Made by a program: the position numbers and the translations under genes
The notes under the pieces: model-generated
Database searches by the model: none
What the model was told of the DNA's origin: nothing
What the model saw: the letters and a program-made list of their open reading frames with translations, nothing else
In this document: positions 16,257-23,988 of the stretch, one piece after another
Layout of the letters: every line of letters begins with the position of its first letter
Position numbering within the stretch: position 1 is the stretch's first letter
NCBI RefSeq assembly: GCF_018687495.1
Contig: NZ_CP061293.1
Location: forward strand, 1,364,001-1,428,000
Direction: 5' to 3'
Origin: Polynucleobacter sp. MWH-Svant-W18
GTDB lineage: Bacteria > Pseudomonadota > Gammaproteobacteria > Burkholderiales > Burkholderiaceae
DNA length: 64,000 nucleotides

Positions 16257-17084
16257 TTACTTCTGGTGACTAATGCGCGCAAAAGCGCTGTGGTTATGAA
16301 TAGACTCAAAGTTTTCAGCCTCAACCACAAAAGAACGAATTCGCTCATCAGCCTTCAGCTTGCCAGCTACATCGCGCACCAAGTCTTCGACAAACTTAGG
16401 ATTGCTATAAGAGTGCTCCGTTACCCACTTCTCATCAGGGCGCTTGAGTAAACCCCACAACTCACTAGATGCTTCGCTTTCTGCAGCAGCAACCAAATCT
16501 TCAACCGTCATTTTGGTTTGTGAATCTAGGACTACCGTCATCGTGACATGTGAGCGTTGGTTGTGAGCACCAAACTCAGAGATCTCTTTAGAGCAAGGAC
16601 ATAAACTCATCACTGGTACTTGTGCACGTAAACCCAATTCAACATCGGTACTACCAGCTGTATTTTGTTTGGCAGTAGCCATCCAAGTCACTTCATAATC
16701 CATCAAGCTTTCAACACCAGATACTGGGGCAGCTTTTTTTACGAAGTGGGTATAAGTAAATTGCACATGACCTTCTTTAGCATCGAGCAAAGGCAACATT
16801 TCTTTTACAAGTGCTACAACGGTAGTGCTATCAACAGCATGGTCTTGCTTTTGTAGCAAGGCCATAAAACGCGACATGTGTGTACCTTTGACATGAGCTG
16901 GTAATGCCACATCCATCTCAAAAGTACCTACTGAGGGAAAGTTCCCTGTCGCATTCCGAATGGTTAGGGGATGACGTACACCACGAATGCCCACTTGCTC
17001 GATTGGCAAGGCGCGCTCATCCAAGGTGGATTGCACATCCGGCATGGCGCTGGCTTTTAAAAATGCGGGATTCATGTCATTCAT
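16257..17084 (-). CDS. folE2: GTP cyclohydrolase FolE2
   Basis: A type IB GTP cyclohydrolase that makes dihydroneopterin triphosphate for folate synthesis, and an alternative to the zinc-dependent FolE. The motif CPCSKEISEFGAHNQRSHVT near residue 150 carries the metal-binding Cys and the conserved Glu/His. Length (about 275) fits the family. The ATG at 17084 is preferred, since the longer frame would need a TTG at 17102. The stop of dxs lies only 26 bases upstream, making folE2 the last gene of the xseB-ispA-dxs-folE2 operon. Confidence 0.95.
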   Translation of the reverse strand: MNDMNPAFLKASAMPDVQSTLDERALPIEQVGIRGVRHPLTIRNATGNFPSVGTFEMDVALPAHVKGTHMSRFMALLQKQDHAVDSTTVVALVKEMLPLLDAKEGHVQFTYTHFVKKAAPVSGVESLMDYEVTWMATAKQNTAGSTDVELGLRAQVPVMSLCPCSKEISEFGAHNQRSHVTMTVVLDSQTKMTVEDLVAAAESEASSELWGLLKRPDEKWVTEHSYSNPKFVEDLVRDVAGKLKADERIRSFVVEAENFESIHNHSAFARISHQK

Positions 17085-17109
17085 GGCTCTATTTTCAAGC
17101 AAAACGGGC

Positions 17110-19044
17110 TTATTTGCCTGAAACCACCGAATTTAATGCTGCTATTGCAGGAAAACGACGCCCAATAGCATTCTGAATGCCCTCTGCATCCAAGCCACAC
17201 TTGCTCATGAGCAAGGCGTAATCGCCATGCTCAATAAATTGATCGGGAAGACCTAATTGCAAAAGGGGTTTGTTAATACCGAGATTCGATAAAGCTTCAA
17301 GGCACGCACTACCGGCACCGCCTGCAATCGCCCCGTCTTCAATCGTCACAAAATAATCGTGATCAGCCGCTAAAACTTTAATCAGATCAACATCTAATGG
17401 TTTGACAAAACGCATATTGGCAACACTAGCATCAATACTCTCTGCAACTTCTAATGCGGGATACAACAAAGTACCAAACGCCAAGATGGCAACGCGCTGT
17501 CCTGCAGTTGCAGTTGATTTACGTCGAATCTCGCCTTTACCCAGTGGCAGGGTGCGCAACTCTTTAGAAGGCATAGCACCGATTCCAGCACCCCTTGGGT
17601 AACGAACCGCGCTGGGGTGTGGTTGATGAAATGCAGTGGTCAATAAATCTCGGCACTCTGCCTCATCCGCAGGCGTCATCACCAACATATTTGGAATACA
17701 GCGCAAGAAAGGAATGTCATACGCGCCAGCATGGGTTGCACCATCAGCGCCTACGAGACCAGCGCGGTCTAAAGCAAACAATACTGGTAGATCTTGCAAT
17801 GCCACATCATGAATGAGTTGATCGTAAGCACGCTGCAAGAAGGTGGAATAGATTGCTACGACTGGCTTCATGCCTTCGCAAGCCATACCCGCAGCAAAGG
17901 TGACTGCATGCTGCTCAGCAATACCAACGTCGTAGTAACGTTTTGGAAACTTCTGCTCAAACTCTACCAAGCCAGAGCCTTCGCGCATGGCTGGTGTAAT
18001 TCCGACAAGCAATGGATCGGCATGAGCCATATCGCATAACCACTCACCAAATACTTGCGTAAAGGTTTTCTTGGTGACAGCAGCTTTTTTCACACCTTCT
18101 TCAGGGTTAAATTTGCTTGGTCCGTGATACAAGACGGGATCCGCTTCTGCCAACTCATACCCTTGGCCTTTTTTGGTAACAACATGCAAGAACTGTGGGC
18201 CACGGCCCTCCAGCGCTAAACGCCGCACGTTTTGCAACATGGGCACCAAAGCATCCAAATCATGACCATCGATTGGACCAAAATAATTAAACCCAAACTC
18301 TTGGAAGATCGTCGACGGTGAAACCATGCCTTTGGCATGATCTTCAAGACGTTTTGCAAATTCTCGAAGAGGTGGAGCAATCGAGAGCACGCTATCGATG
18401 CCCTTTTTCGTTGCGGAGTAAATATTGCCACTGAGCAATCTGGCTAAGTGACGATTCAGCGCGCCCACGGCTGGCGAGATCGACATATCGTTGTCATTGA
18501 GAATCACAACGAGCGGTAAATCATCGTAGACACCTGCGTTGTTCATTGCCTCAAATGCCATGCCACCAGTCATCGCGCTATCGCCAATGACCGCAACGGC
18601 CACATGCCGTTCACCTTTGGTTTGGAAGGCCCTAGCCATTCCCATGGCGGCAGAGATACTAGTCGATGAATGGCCAGTACCAAATGCATCAAACTCACTT
18701 TCAGCACGATGCGGAAATCCTGATAAGCCTTTGAACTGACGCAGGGTATTCATGCGTTTCCGACGACCAGTCAGAATTTTGTGTGGATAACTTTGATGAC
18801 CAACATCCCACACAATGCGATCGTCTGGCGTGTCAAAAACATAATGTAATGCAATCGATAACTCTACTGTGCCCAGATTGGAAGAAAGGTGCCCACCAGT
18901 CTTCGATACAGAATCCAACACAAACTGGCGCAACTCATCAGCCAGAGCTGGCAGTTCTTCGCGGCTGAGTTTTTTTAAGTCTTGCGGAGAGTTAATGGAA
19001 TCTAAAGTCATTCGGGGTATTTCATCTATTTTGATTTCGCTCAT
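17110..19044 (-). CDS. dxs: 1-deoxy-D-xylulose-5-phosphate synthase
   Basis: A 644-residue thiamin-diphosphate enzyme that condenses pyruvate with glyceraldehyde 3-phosphate, the first step of the non-mevalonate isoprenoid pathway. Features include [16 protein letters not shown] (about 78-93), the ThDP motif around [18 protein letters not shown] continuing to ILNDNDMSI, and the catalytic Glu in [15 protein letters not shown]. The start overlaps the ispA stop by four bases, so it is translationally coupled to the prenyltransferase of the same pathway. The GDS in place of the more usual GDG at the ThDP site is a minor variation. Confidence 0.97.
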   Translation of the reverse strand: MSEIKIDEIPRMTLDSINSPQDLKKLSREELPALADELRQFVLDSVSKTGGHLSSNLGTVELSIALHYVFDTPDDRIVWDVGHQSYPHKILTGRRKRMNTLRQFKGLSGFPHRAESEFDAFGTGHSSTSISAAMGMARAFQTKGERHVAVAVIGDSAMTGGMAFEAMNNAGVYDDLPLVVILNDNDMSISPAVGALNRHLARLLSGNIYSATKKGIDSVLSIAPPLREFAKRLEDHAKGMVSPSTIFQEFGFNYFGPIDGHDLDALVPMLQNVRRLALEGRGPQFLHVVTKKGQGYELAEADPVLYHGPSKFNPEEGVKKAAVTKKTFTQVFGEWLCDMAHADPLLVGITPAMREGSGLVEFEQKFPKRYYDVGIAEQHAVTFAAGMACEGMKPVVAIYSTFLQRAYDQLIHDVALQDLPVLFALDRAGLVGADGATHAGAYDIPFLRCIPNMLVMTPADEAECRDLLTTAFHQPHPSAVRYPRGAGIGAMPSKELRTLPLGKGEIRRKSTATAGQRVAILAFGTLLYPALEVAESIDASVANMRFVKPLDVDLIKVLAADHDYFVTIEDGAIAGGAGSACLEALSNLGINKPLLQLGLPDQFIEHGDYALLMSKCGLDAEGIQNAIGRRFPAIAALNSVVSGK

Positions 19045-19931
19045 TTGCCTCTATTGACCACCAGTAGAGCTAAATTTTTTAAGGCCTGTGCCTGATTGCC
19101 AAAATGATCTAAGCTCGCAAGCGCAGCGACCTGCAGCTCCTGTGCTTGCTTCTGTGCATAGTCTAAACCCATCAAGGTCACATAGGTGGGCTTTGCGTTA
19201 GCAGCGTCTTTACCCGCTGTTTTACCTAAGGTTTGACTATCCGCAGTTGCATCTAAGACATCATCAACAATCTGAAACGCTAAACCTAGCGCTGCTGAAT
19301 AGTTTTGTAATTGAATCATTTGGGCCTGATTAAGTTGGGCTGCAATTCCACCCAACTCCACAGCACAAGAGAGAAGCGCACCGGTCTTTAATGCATGCAT
19401 CTGCTTTAAGCCAGCAAGATCGAGTTTTTTACCAACGCTTTCTAAGTCGATGGCTTGACCGCCAGCCATACCACGTGAACCCGATGCAGCTGCTAGCGCA
19501 GTAATCATGCGTAATCGGGTACCAGCATCGCAGGGTGCTTGAGCAAGAATCTCAAAAGCACGTGTCTGCAATGCGTCGCCAACGAGTAGTGCTGTTGCTT
19601 CATCAAAAGCTTTGTGCACAGTAGGACGACCACGACGTAAATCATCATCGTCCATGCAAGGCAAATCATCATGCACCAATGAATAGGCATGAATACATTC
19701 AATGGCTGCTGCTGCAGCGTCCAATACTTCTGCTGGAGCATTCCCAAGCGAACCTGCTGCGTAAACTAATAAGGGTCGAATACGCTTACCACCCCCCTGC
19801 GCTGCATAACGCATTGCTTCATGCAAACGACTAGGCGTTGTTTGCGCAGAATCCAGCAGGCTATCTAATGCCGCCTCAGTTCGCGCAGAGTGCGATTGCA
19901 CCCAATCCTGAAATTGATAATCCGGGCTCAT
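19041..19931 (-). CDS. ispA: farnesyl diphosphate synthase / geranyl-type polyprenyl synthetase
   Basis: A 296-residue trans-prenyltransferase that builds C15 farnesyl diphosphate from C5 units. The first Asp-rich motif [17 protein letters not shown] is at 88-104, and the second ([20 protein letters not shown]) lies near 220-240. GGKRIRP (47-53) is the conserved diphosphate-binding loop. It overlaps xseB upstream and dxs downstream by four bases each, the standard proteobacterial order. Product chain length is assumed from the family. Confidence 0.95.
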   Translation of the reverse strand: MSPDYQFQDWVQSHSARTEAALDSLLDSAQTTPSRLHEAMRYAAQGGGKRIRPLLVYAAGSLGNAPAEVLDAAAAAIECIHAYSLVHDDLPCMDDDDLRRGRPTVHKAFDEATALLVGDALQTRAFEILAQAPCDAGTRLRMITALAAASGSRGMAGGQAIDLESVGKKLDLAGLKQMHALKTGALLSCAVELGGIAAQLNQAQMIQLQNYSAALGLAFQIVDDVLDATADSQTLGKTAGKDAANAKPTYVTLMGLDYAQKQAQELQVAALASLDHFGNQAQALKNLALLVVNRGK

Positions 19932-20164
19932 TCAGCCTCAAAAACACGCACTTGTTGTTCAACTTGGGCCAGCACGCCTTGGCAGTGCTTTAGTAGTGCA
20001 GCTCCACGTTGATAGGCCAATAAAGTCTCCTCCAAGGAAAACTTACCTGACTCCATGTCCGAAATCAGCTTTTCAAGCTCCTTAACAGCCTGCTCATAGC
20101 GCAAATCCGGGTCAATTTGGACCTCAAGACCGGGTTTTTGAGTTTCTGACTTTTTGCTGGGCAT
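19928..20164 (-). CDS. xseB: exodeoxyribonuclease VII small subunit
   Basis: A 78-residue protein with the XseB core YEQAVKELEKLISDMESGKFSLEETLLAYQRGAALLKHCQ, which binds the XseA large subunit of exonuclease VII. The length and helical, acidic character are normal. It opens the ispA-dxs-folE2 operon and overlaps ispA by four bases. The gene is divergent from the Rieske oxygenase. Confidence 0.95.
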   Translation of the reverse strand: MPSKKSETQKPGLEVQIDPDLRYEQAVKELEKLISDMESGKFSLEETLLAYQRGAALLKHCQGVLAQVEQQVRVFEAE

Positions 20165-20232
20165 AAGCGATTTCCTTGGTGTTTCCTGTACGGATAGCCC
20201 TACATATTAAAGCGTTATGCCACTCAGATGGG

Positions 20233-20305
20233 TATAATCCACCCCTTCCTTTCCAATATCGATCCGTCGATGGTTGGATTGGTTATTCCGCTTAGCTTCG
20301 GCTGA
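20233..20305 (+). promoter_or_regulatory. candidate promoter and structured leader for the Rieske gene
   Basis: TATAAT at 20233-20238 is a consensus -10 with no strong -35. A transcript starting near 20245 would carry about 80 nt of leader. That leader has an inner hairpin ATCGA-TCCG-TCGAT (20258-20271) flanked by CCAAT/ATTGG (20253-20257 and 20278-20282), then a UUCG-loop hairpin at 20292-20305, and a G-rich ribosome-binding region before the ATG. The structure may be regulatory; it matches no riboswitch I know. Confidence 0.45.
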
Positions 20306-20325
20306 CGTTTTCGGGGGTGGGGAGA

Positions 20326-21432
20326 ATGACTAATCTGGCTACCGCGCAGAAGCTTGCGCCGTCCAACTTACAACTGCCGGTTTCGGCATATTTTGACGCT
20401 GATTTATATCAGCGGGAAATTGAACTGCTATTCAAGCAGGGTCCTGGCTATGTTGGCCACGAACTCATGGTGCCGGAAATTGGTTCCTATCAAACATTAA
20501 GCGCAGAGAATGAAGGTCGCATTCTGGTTCGTAATGAATCGGGCGTAGAACTGCTTTCTAATGTTTGCCGTCATCGTCAAGCACGCATGCTCAATGGCAA
20601 AGGCAAGGCAGACAATATTGTTTGCCCTCTGCATCGCTGGACTTACGATTTAAATGGCCAGTTATTAGGTGCGCCCCATTTTGAAGACAAGCCTTGTCTC
20701 AATTTAGGCAAATCTCCTCTGCAAAATTGGCAAGGACTTTTATTTGAAGGTCCCCGTGATGTACGAAACGATCTTGCCAAACTTGGTGTTGCTGATGACC
20801 TGAAATTTGATGGTTACATGCTCGACCATGTTGAGGTACATGACTGCAATTACAACTGGAAAACGTTTATCGAGGTTTACCTTGAGGACTACCATGTAGT
20901 GCCGTTTCATCCTGGTCTAGGTAAGTTTGTTTCTTGTGAAGACTTGCATTGGGAATTCGGGGATTGGCACAGCGTACAAACGGTTGGCATTCATAAGGAC
21001 TTGCAAACCCCAGGCTCGCCAACTTATCGCAATTGGCATGAAGCAGTCTTGCGTCAATTTGATGGTAAAGCCCCGCGTCACGGCGCTATCTGGCTGACCT
21101 ACTACCCCAATGTGATGGTGGAGTGGTATCCAGGCGTTCTCTGCGTCTCCACTTTGCACCCCATGGGCCCTAACAAGACTCGCAATATTGTTGAGTTCTA
21201 CTATCCCGAAGAAATCGCGCTATTTGAGCGGGAGTTCGTGGAGTCAGAGCGGGCTGCCTATATGGAAACTTGTATTGAAGATGATGAAATTGGCGAGCGC
21301 ATGGATCAAGGTCGTGCCGCCCTCTATGCCCGCGGTATTAACGAGGTTGGACCTTATCAAAGCCCAATGGAAGATGGCATGCAACATTTTCATGAATGGT
21401 ACCGTCGCGTGATGAACTTTCAGGGCGCATAA
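20326..21432 (+). CDS. Rieske (2Fe-2S) aromatic ring-hydroxylating oxygenase, alpha subunit
   Basis: A 368-residue oxygenase alpha-subunit. The Rieske cluster ligands are Cys81-x-His83 (CRHRQ) and Cys100-x2-His103 (CPLHRW). The mononuclear iron site is in the segment NWKTFIEVYLEDYHVVPFHPGL. Such enzymes hydroxylate or demethylate aromatic, quaternary-ammonium or sterol-like substrates. No beta subunit, ferredoxin or reductase is adjacent, so electron supply must come from elsewhere, possibly the ferredoxin-type reductase at 43000. An upstream in-frame GTG at 20317 would add three residues. The substrate is unknown. Confidence 0.85.
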   Translation: MTNLATAQKLAPSNLQLPVSAYFDADLYQREIELLFKQGPGYVGHELMVPEIGSYQTLSAENEGRILVRNESGVELLSNVCRHRQARMLNGKGKADNIVCPLHRWTYDLNGQLLGAPHFEDKPCLNLGKSPLQNWQGLLFEGPRDVRNDLAKLGVADDLKFDGYMLDHVEVHDCNYNWKTFIEVYLEDYHVVPFHPGLGKFVSCEDLHWEFGDWHSVQTVGIHKDLQTPGSPTYRNWHEAVLRQFDGKAPRHGAIWLTYYPNVMVEWYPGVLCVSTLHPMGPNKTRNIVEFYYPEEIALFEREFVESERAAYMETCIEDDEIGERMDQGRAALYARGINEVGPYQSPMEDGMQHFHEWYRRVMNFQGA

Positions 21433-21477
21433 TTCAGTAAGATCTCCATAACGTCTCGCCCACCAATAGGAAGCCAC

Positions 21478-22308
21478 ATGACTCCTCTAATTACCGCAAA
21501 CCAGTTAGAAGAAATCCTCAATAGTGGCGAGAATGTACTGCTCTGTGATTGCCGCTTTGATTTAGTCAATCCAGAAGCCGGCAGAAAAGCTTATGAAGAA
21601 AGTCATATTCCCGGGGCGATTTATGTCGATCTCGATCAAGACTTGTCTGGAATCAAATCTGGTAGTAATGGTCGGCACCCGCTACCCTCACCCGAAGCTT
21701 GGGCAAAAACCAAAACCCGCTTAGGTATGAGTTCAAACACCTTAGTAGTGGCATACGATAAACAAGGTTCCGTCTATGCAAGCCGCCTTTGGTGGATGCT
21801 TAAAGCAACTGGCCACGCCAATGTTCGCGTCTTAGACGGCGGCTTAGATGCCTGGAATGGTCCCATGGGCAGCATTCCTCGCAAAGCTACTCCAAGTCAG
21901 CAATCGATCGAGCCGATGCCTTACGTTGGCTTGGTCCTAGTCGATGAAGTTGTCAACAATTTAGAGCCTCAGAAAAATCTGGTGCTTGATGCAAGAGCCA
22001 GTGATCGCTTTCATGGTCAGAATGAAACTTTAGATCCGGTCGGTGGACATATTCCTGGCGCTATCAATTACTTCTTTAAAAACAATCTTTCTGCAACCGC
22101 ATTCAAAGCACCAGAACAACTATTTAAAAACTTTGTAGAAGCACTTGGCACTAGAAAACCTTCTGAAGTGATTCATCAATGCGGCTCAGGCGTTACTGCT
22201 TGTCATAATTTGTTAGCAATGGAAATTGCTGGATTAAAAGGTTCTCGACTCTATGCTGGCAGCTGGAGTGAGTGGTGTGCCGATCCGAGTAGACCGGTTG
22301 AGCTATAA
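21478..22308 (+). CDS. two-domain rhodanese-like sulfurtransferase (3-mercaptopyruvate type)
   Basis: A 276-residue protein with two rhodanese domains: an inactive N-terminal one (about 5-130) and a C-terminal one (about 150-275) with the active-site loop CGSGVTA at Cys235. The CGSGVTAC wording is characteristic of 3-mercaptopyruvate sulfurtransferases (SseA) and less so of thiosulfate sulfurtransferases (CRKGVT). The RHPLPSPEAWA segment and DARASDRFHG are also conserved. The start is 45 bases after the Rieske gene on the same strand, so co-transcription is plausible. Confidence 0.88.
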   Translation: MTPLITANQLEEILNSGENVLLCDCRFDLVNPEAGRKAYEESHIPGAIYVDLDQDLSGIKSGSNGRHPLPSPEAWAKTKTRLGMSSNTLVVAYDKQGSVYASRLWWMLKATGHANVRVLDGGLDAWNGPMGSIPRKATPSQQSIEPMPYVGLVLVDEVVNNLEPQKNLVLDARASDRFHGQNETLDPVGGHIPGAINYFFKNNLSATAFKAPEQLFKNFVEALGTRKPSEVIHQCGSGVTACHNLLAMEIAGLKGSRLYAGSWSEWCADPSRPVEL

Positions 22309-22314
22309 ATAGCC

Positions 22315-23088
22315 TTAGCGCAGGACAGACAGTAGGATGACAAATCCTACACCGCATGCAATCAAAATAATCTGACGCAAGGACTCTACCCAATGAGGGC
22401 GCCGATGCATTTGCGGAATTAAATCGCTTACTGCAATATAGATAAAGCTACTAGAAGCAATCACGAGTAAATAGGGCATTGCTGCATGAGCCTTCTCCAA
22501 GAAGAAGTACGCCAACACCCCACCAAGCACCGCTGATAGACCGGAAATTAGGTTGTACAGCAAAGCCCGTGCCCTAGAAAAACCAGCATTTAGCAGCACT
22601 ATAAAGTCGCCAATCTCTTGGGGAATCTCATGGGCGATGATGGCAATCGCAGTAAAGAAGCCAATATGAAAGTCAGCCATAAATGCCGCGGCAATCAAGA
22701 TGCCATCAACAAAATTATGAATGCCATCACCTACCAAAATCATCCAGCCGCTACGCCCTGCATTCTCAGCATCATGTCCGTGATGATGATGATGGCCATC
22801 GCCTTCATGGTGGTGATCATGACGCAATAGAGCAATTTTTTCGAGCAAGAAAAAACCTAATAAGCCCGCTAGCAAGGTCGCAAATAGAGGCTGAGTTTTT
22901 GCACCCTCCATGGTGAACGCTTCTGGTAAGGAGTGGAGCAAAGCAGTGGCTAGCAAAATACCCACCGACAAACTCACCATGTTATTCACCATCTTCGATA
23001 ACATGGATAAAGAGAAGCTAGCCGCCACTAATACACTAGCAGTGCCTGCTAGTGCGGTAACCAAGAGAATGCTTTGAAGAACAGACAT
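22315..23088 (-). CDS. ZIP family divalent metal transporter
   Basis: A 257-residue inner-membrane protein of the ZIP family, which imports Zn2+ and related metals. There are about seven or eight hydrophobic segments. The His-rich cytoplasmic loop (HHHEGDGHHHHHGHD near residue 97) and the metal-site helix with HNFVDG and HEIPQEIGDF are visible. The ATG at 23088 is chosen over a TTG at 23094, which would add two residues. It lies immediately after the dienelactone hydrolase-like gene and is probably co-transcribed with it and polA. Confidence 0.9.
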   Translation of the reverse strand: MSVLQSILLVTALAGTASVLVAASFSLSMLSKMVNNMVSLSVGILLATALLHSLPEAFTMEGAKTQPLFATLLAGLLGFFLLEKIALLRHDHHHEGDGHHHHHGHDAENAGRSGWMILVGDGIHNFVDGILIAAAFMADFHIGFFTAIAIIAHEIPQEIGDFIVLLNAGFSRARALLYNLISGLSAVLGGVLAYFFLEKAHAAMPYLLVIASSSFIYIAVSDLIPQMHRRPHWVESLRQIILIACGVGFVILLSVLR

Positions 23089-23094
23089 GGTCAA

Positions 23095-23970
23095 TTAAGC
23101 TACGCCATTTTTCTTGAACCAAGCCAGACATTTTTCCCAGCCATCTTTTGCCGGCCCCTCACGATAAGAGGCGCGATAGTCAGCATGGAAGGCATGTGGA
23201 GCGTCAGGGTAGATCTCGAACTGACAAGCTTTAGCAACTGGATTTTTCGGTGCAGCTTGGGCCAAAGCTGCTTTCATCTGCTCAATACTCTCTAAAGAAA
23301 TACCAGTATCAGCAGCACCATACAAACCAAGCACTGGTGCCTTTAAATCGGCGGCAATATCCACGGGATGACGAGGATTACCCTCAGTCTTCTCTCCAAT
23401 CAAGCGACCGTACCAAGCAACACCAGCCCGAACTTGAGGCAATGTTGCCGATAACCAGGTAATCCGACCGCCCCAACAAAATCCCGTTACGCCAACTCTT
23501 TTGAGGTCTCCGCCATTCTTTCCTGCCCACACTAAAGCAGCCTGAAGATCATTCAATACCTGTGAATCGGGGGTTTTAGAAATAATGTTGGTAAAGATTT
23601 CAGCAATCGTTCCATAAGTATTGGGGTCACCCGCACGAGCAAAAAACTCTGGGGCAATTGCAAGATATCCAAGCTTTGCAAAACGACGTGTGACGTCGGC
23701 AATATATTCGTGAACGCCAAAGATTTCACTCACCACAATAATGATGGGCAAAGATCCTTTTGCATTTTGAGGGCGCGATACATAGGCAGGCATCTGAAAG
23801 CTGCCCACTGGAATCATTTGCTCGCCCGCTTTAAGGCCATTGAAATCAGTCTCAATGGCAGCCGCTAATACCGGCTCAGATGCTGATACAAACCCAACAC
23901 CCAGAGCAGTTGCCCCCAGTGCTGAAGTTTTAATGAAGCCTCTGCGACTCTTTTGTATATTTTCCGTCAT
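23095..23970 (-). CDS. Tat-exported dienelactone hydrolase family protein
   Basis: A 291-residue alpha/beta-hydrolase. Residues 1-35 form a twin-arginine signal: KSRRGFIKTSALGAT then a hydrophobic stretch and a small-residue cleavage site, so it is folded before export to the periplasm. The nucleophile elbow is GFCWGG, with Cys as in dienelactone hydrolase. The Asp and His of the triad are expected in the YGAADTGI and DAPHAFHADYR segments. Such proteins hydrolyse cyclic esters or lactones, and the natural substrate is unknown. GGAGACAAGA precedes the ATG. polA ends 18 bases upstream on the same strand. Confidence 0.88.
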   Translation of the reverse strand: MTENIQKSRRGFIKTSALGATALGVGFVSASEPVLAAAIETDFNGLKAGEQMIPVGSFQMPAYVSRPQNAKGSLPIIIVVSEIFGVHEYIADVTRRFAKLGYLAIAPEFFARAGDPNTYGTIAEIFTNIISKTPDSQVLNDLQAALVWAGKNGGDLKRVGVTGFCWGGRITWLSATLPQVRAGVAWYGRLIGEKTEGNPRHPVDIAADLKAPVLGLYGAADTGISLESIEQMKAALAQAAPKNPVAKACQFEIYPDAPHAFHADYRASYREGPAKDGWEKCLAWFKKNGVA

Positions 23971-23988
23971 TCTTGTCTCCTTGCTTTT

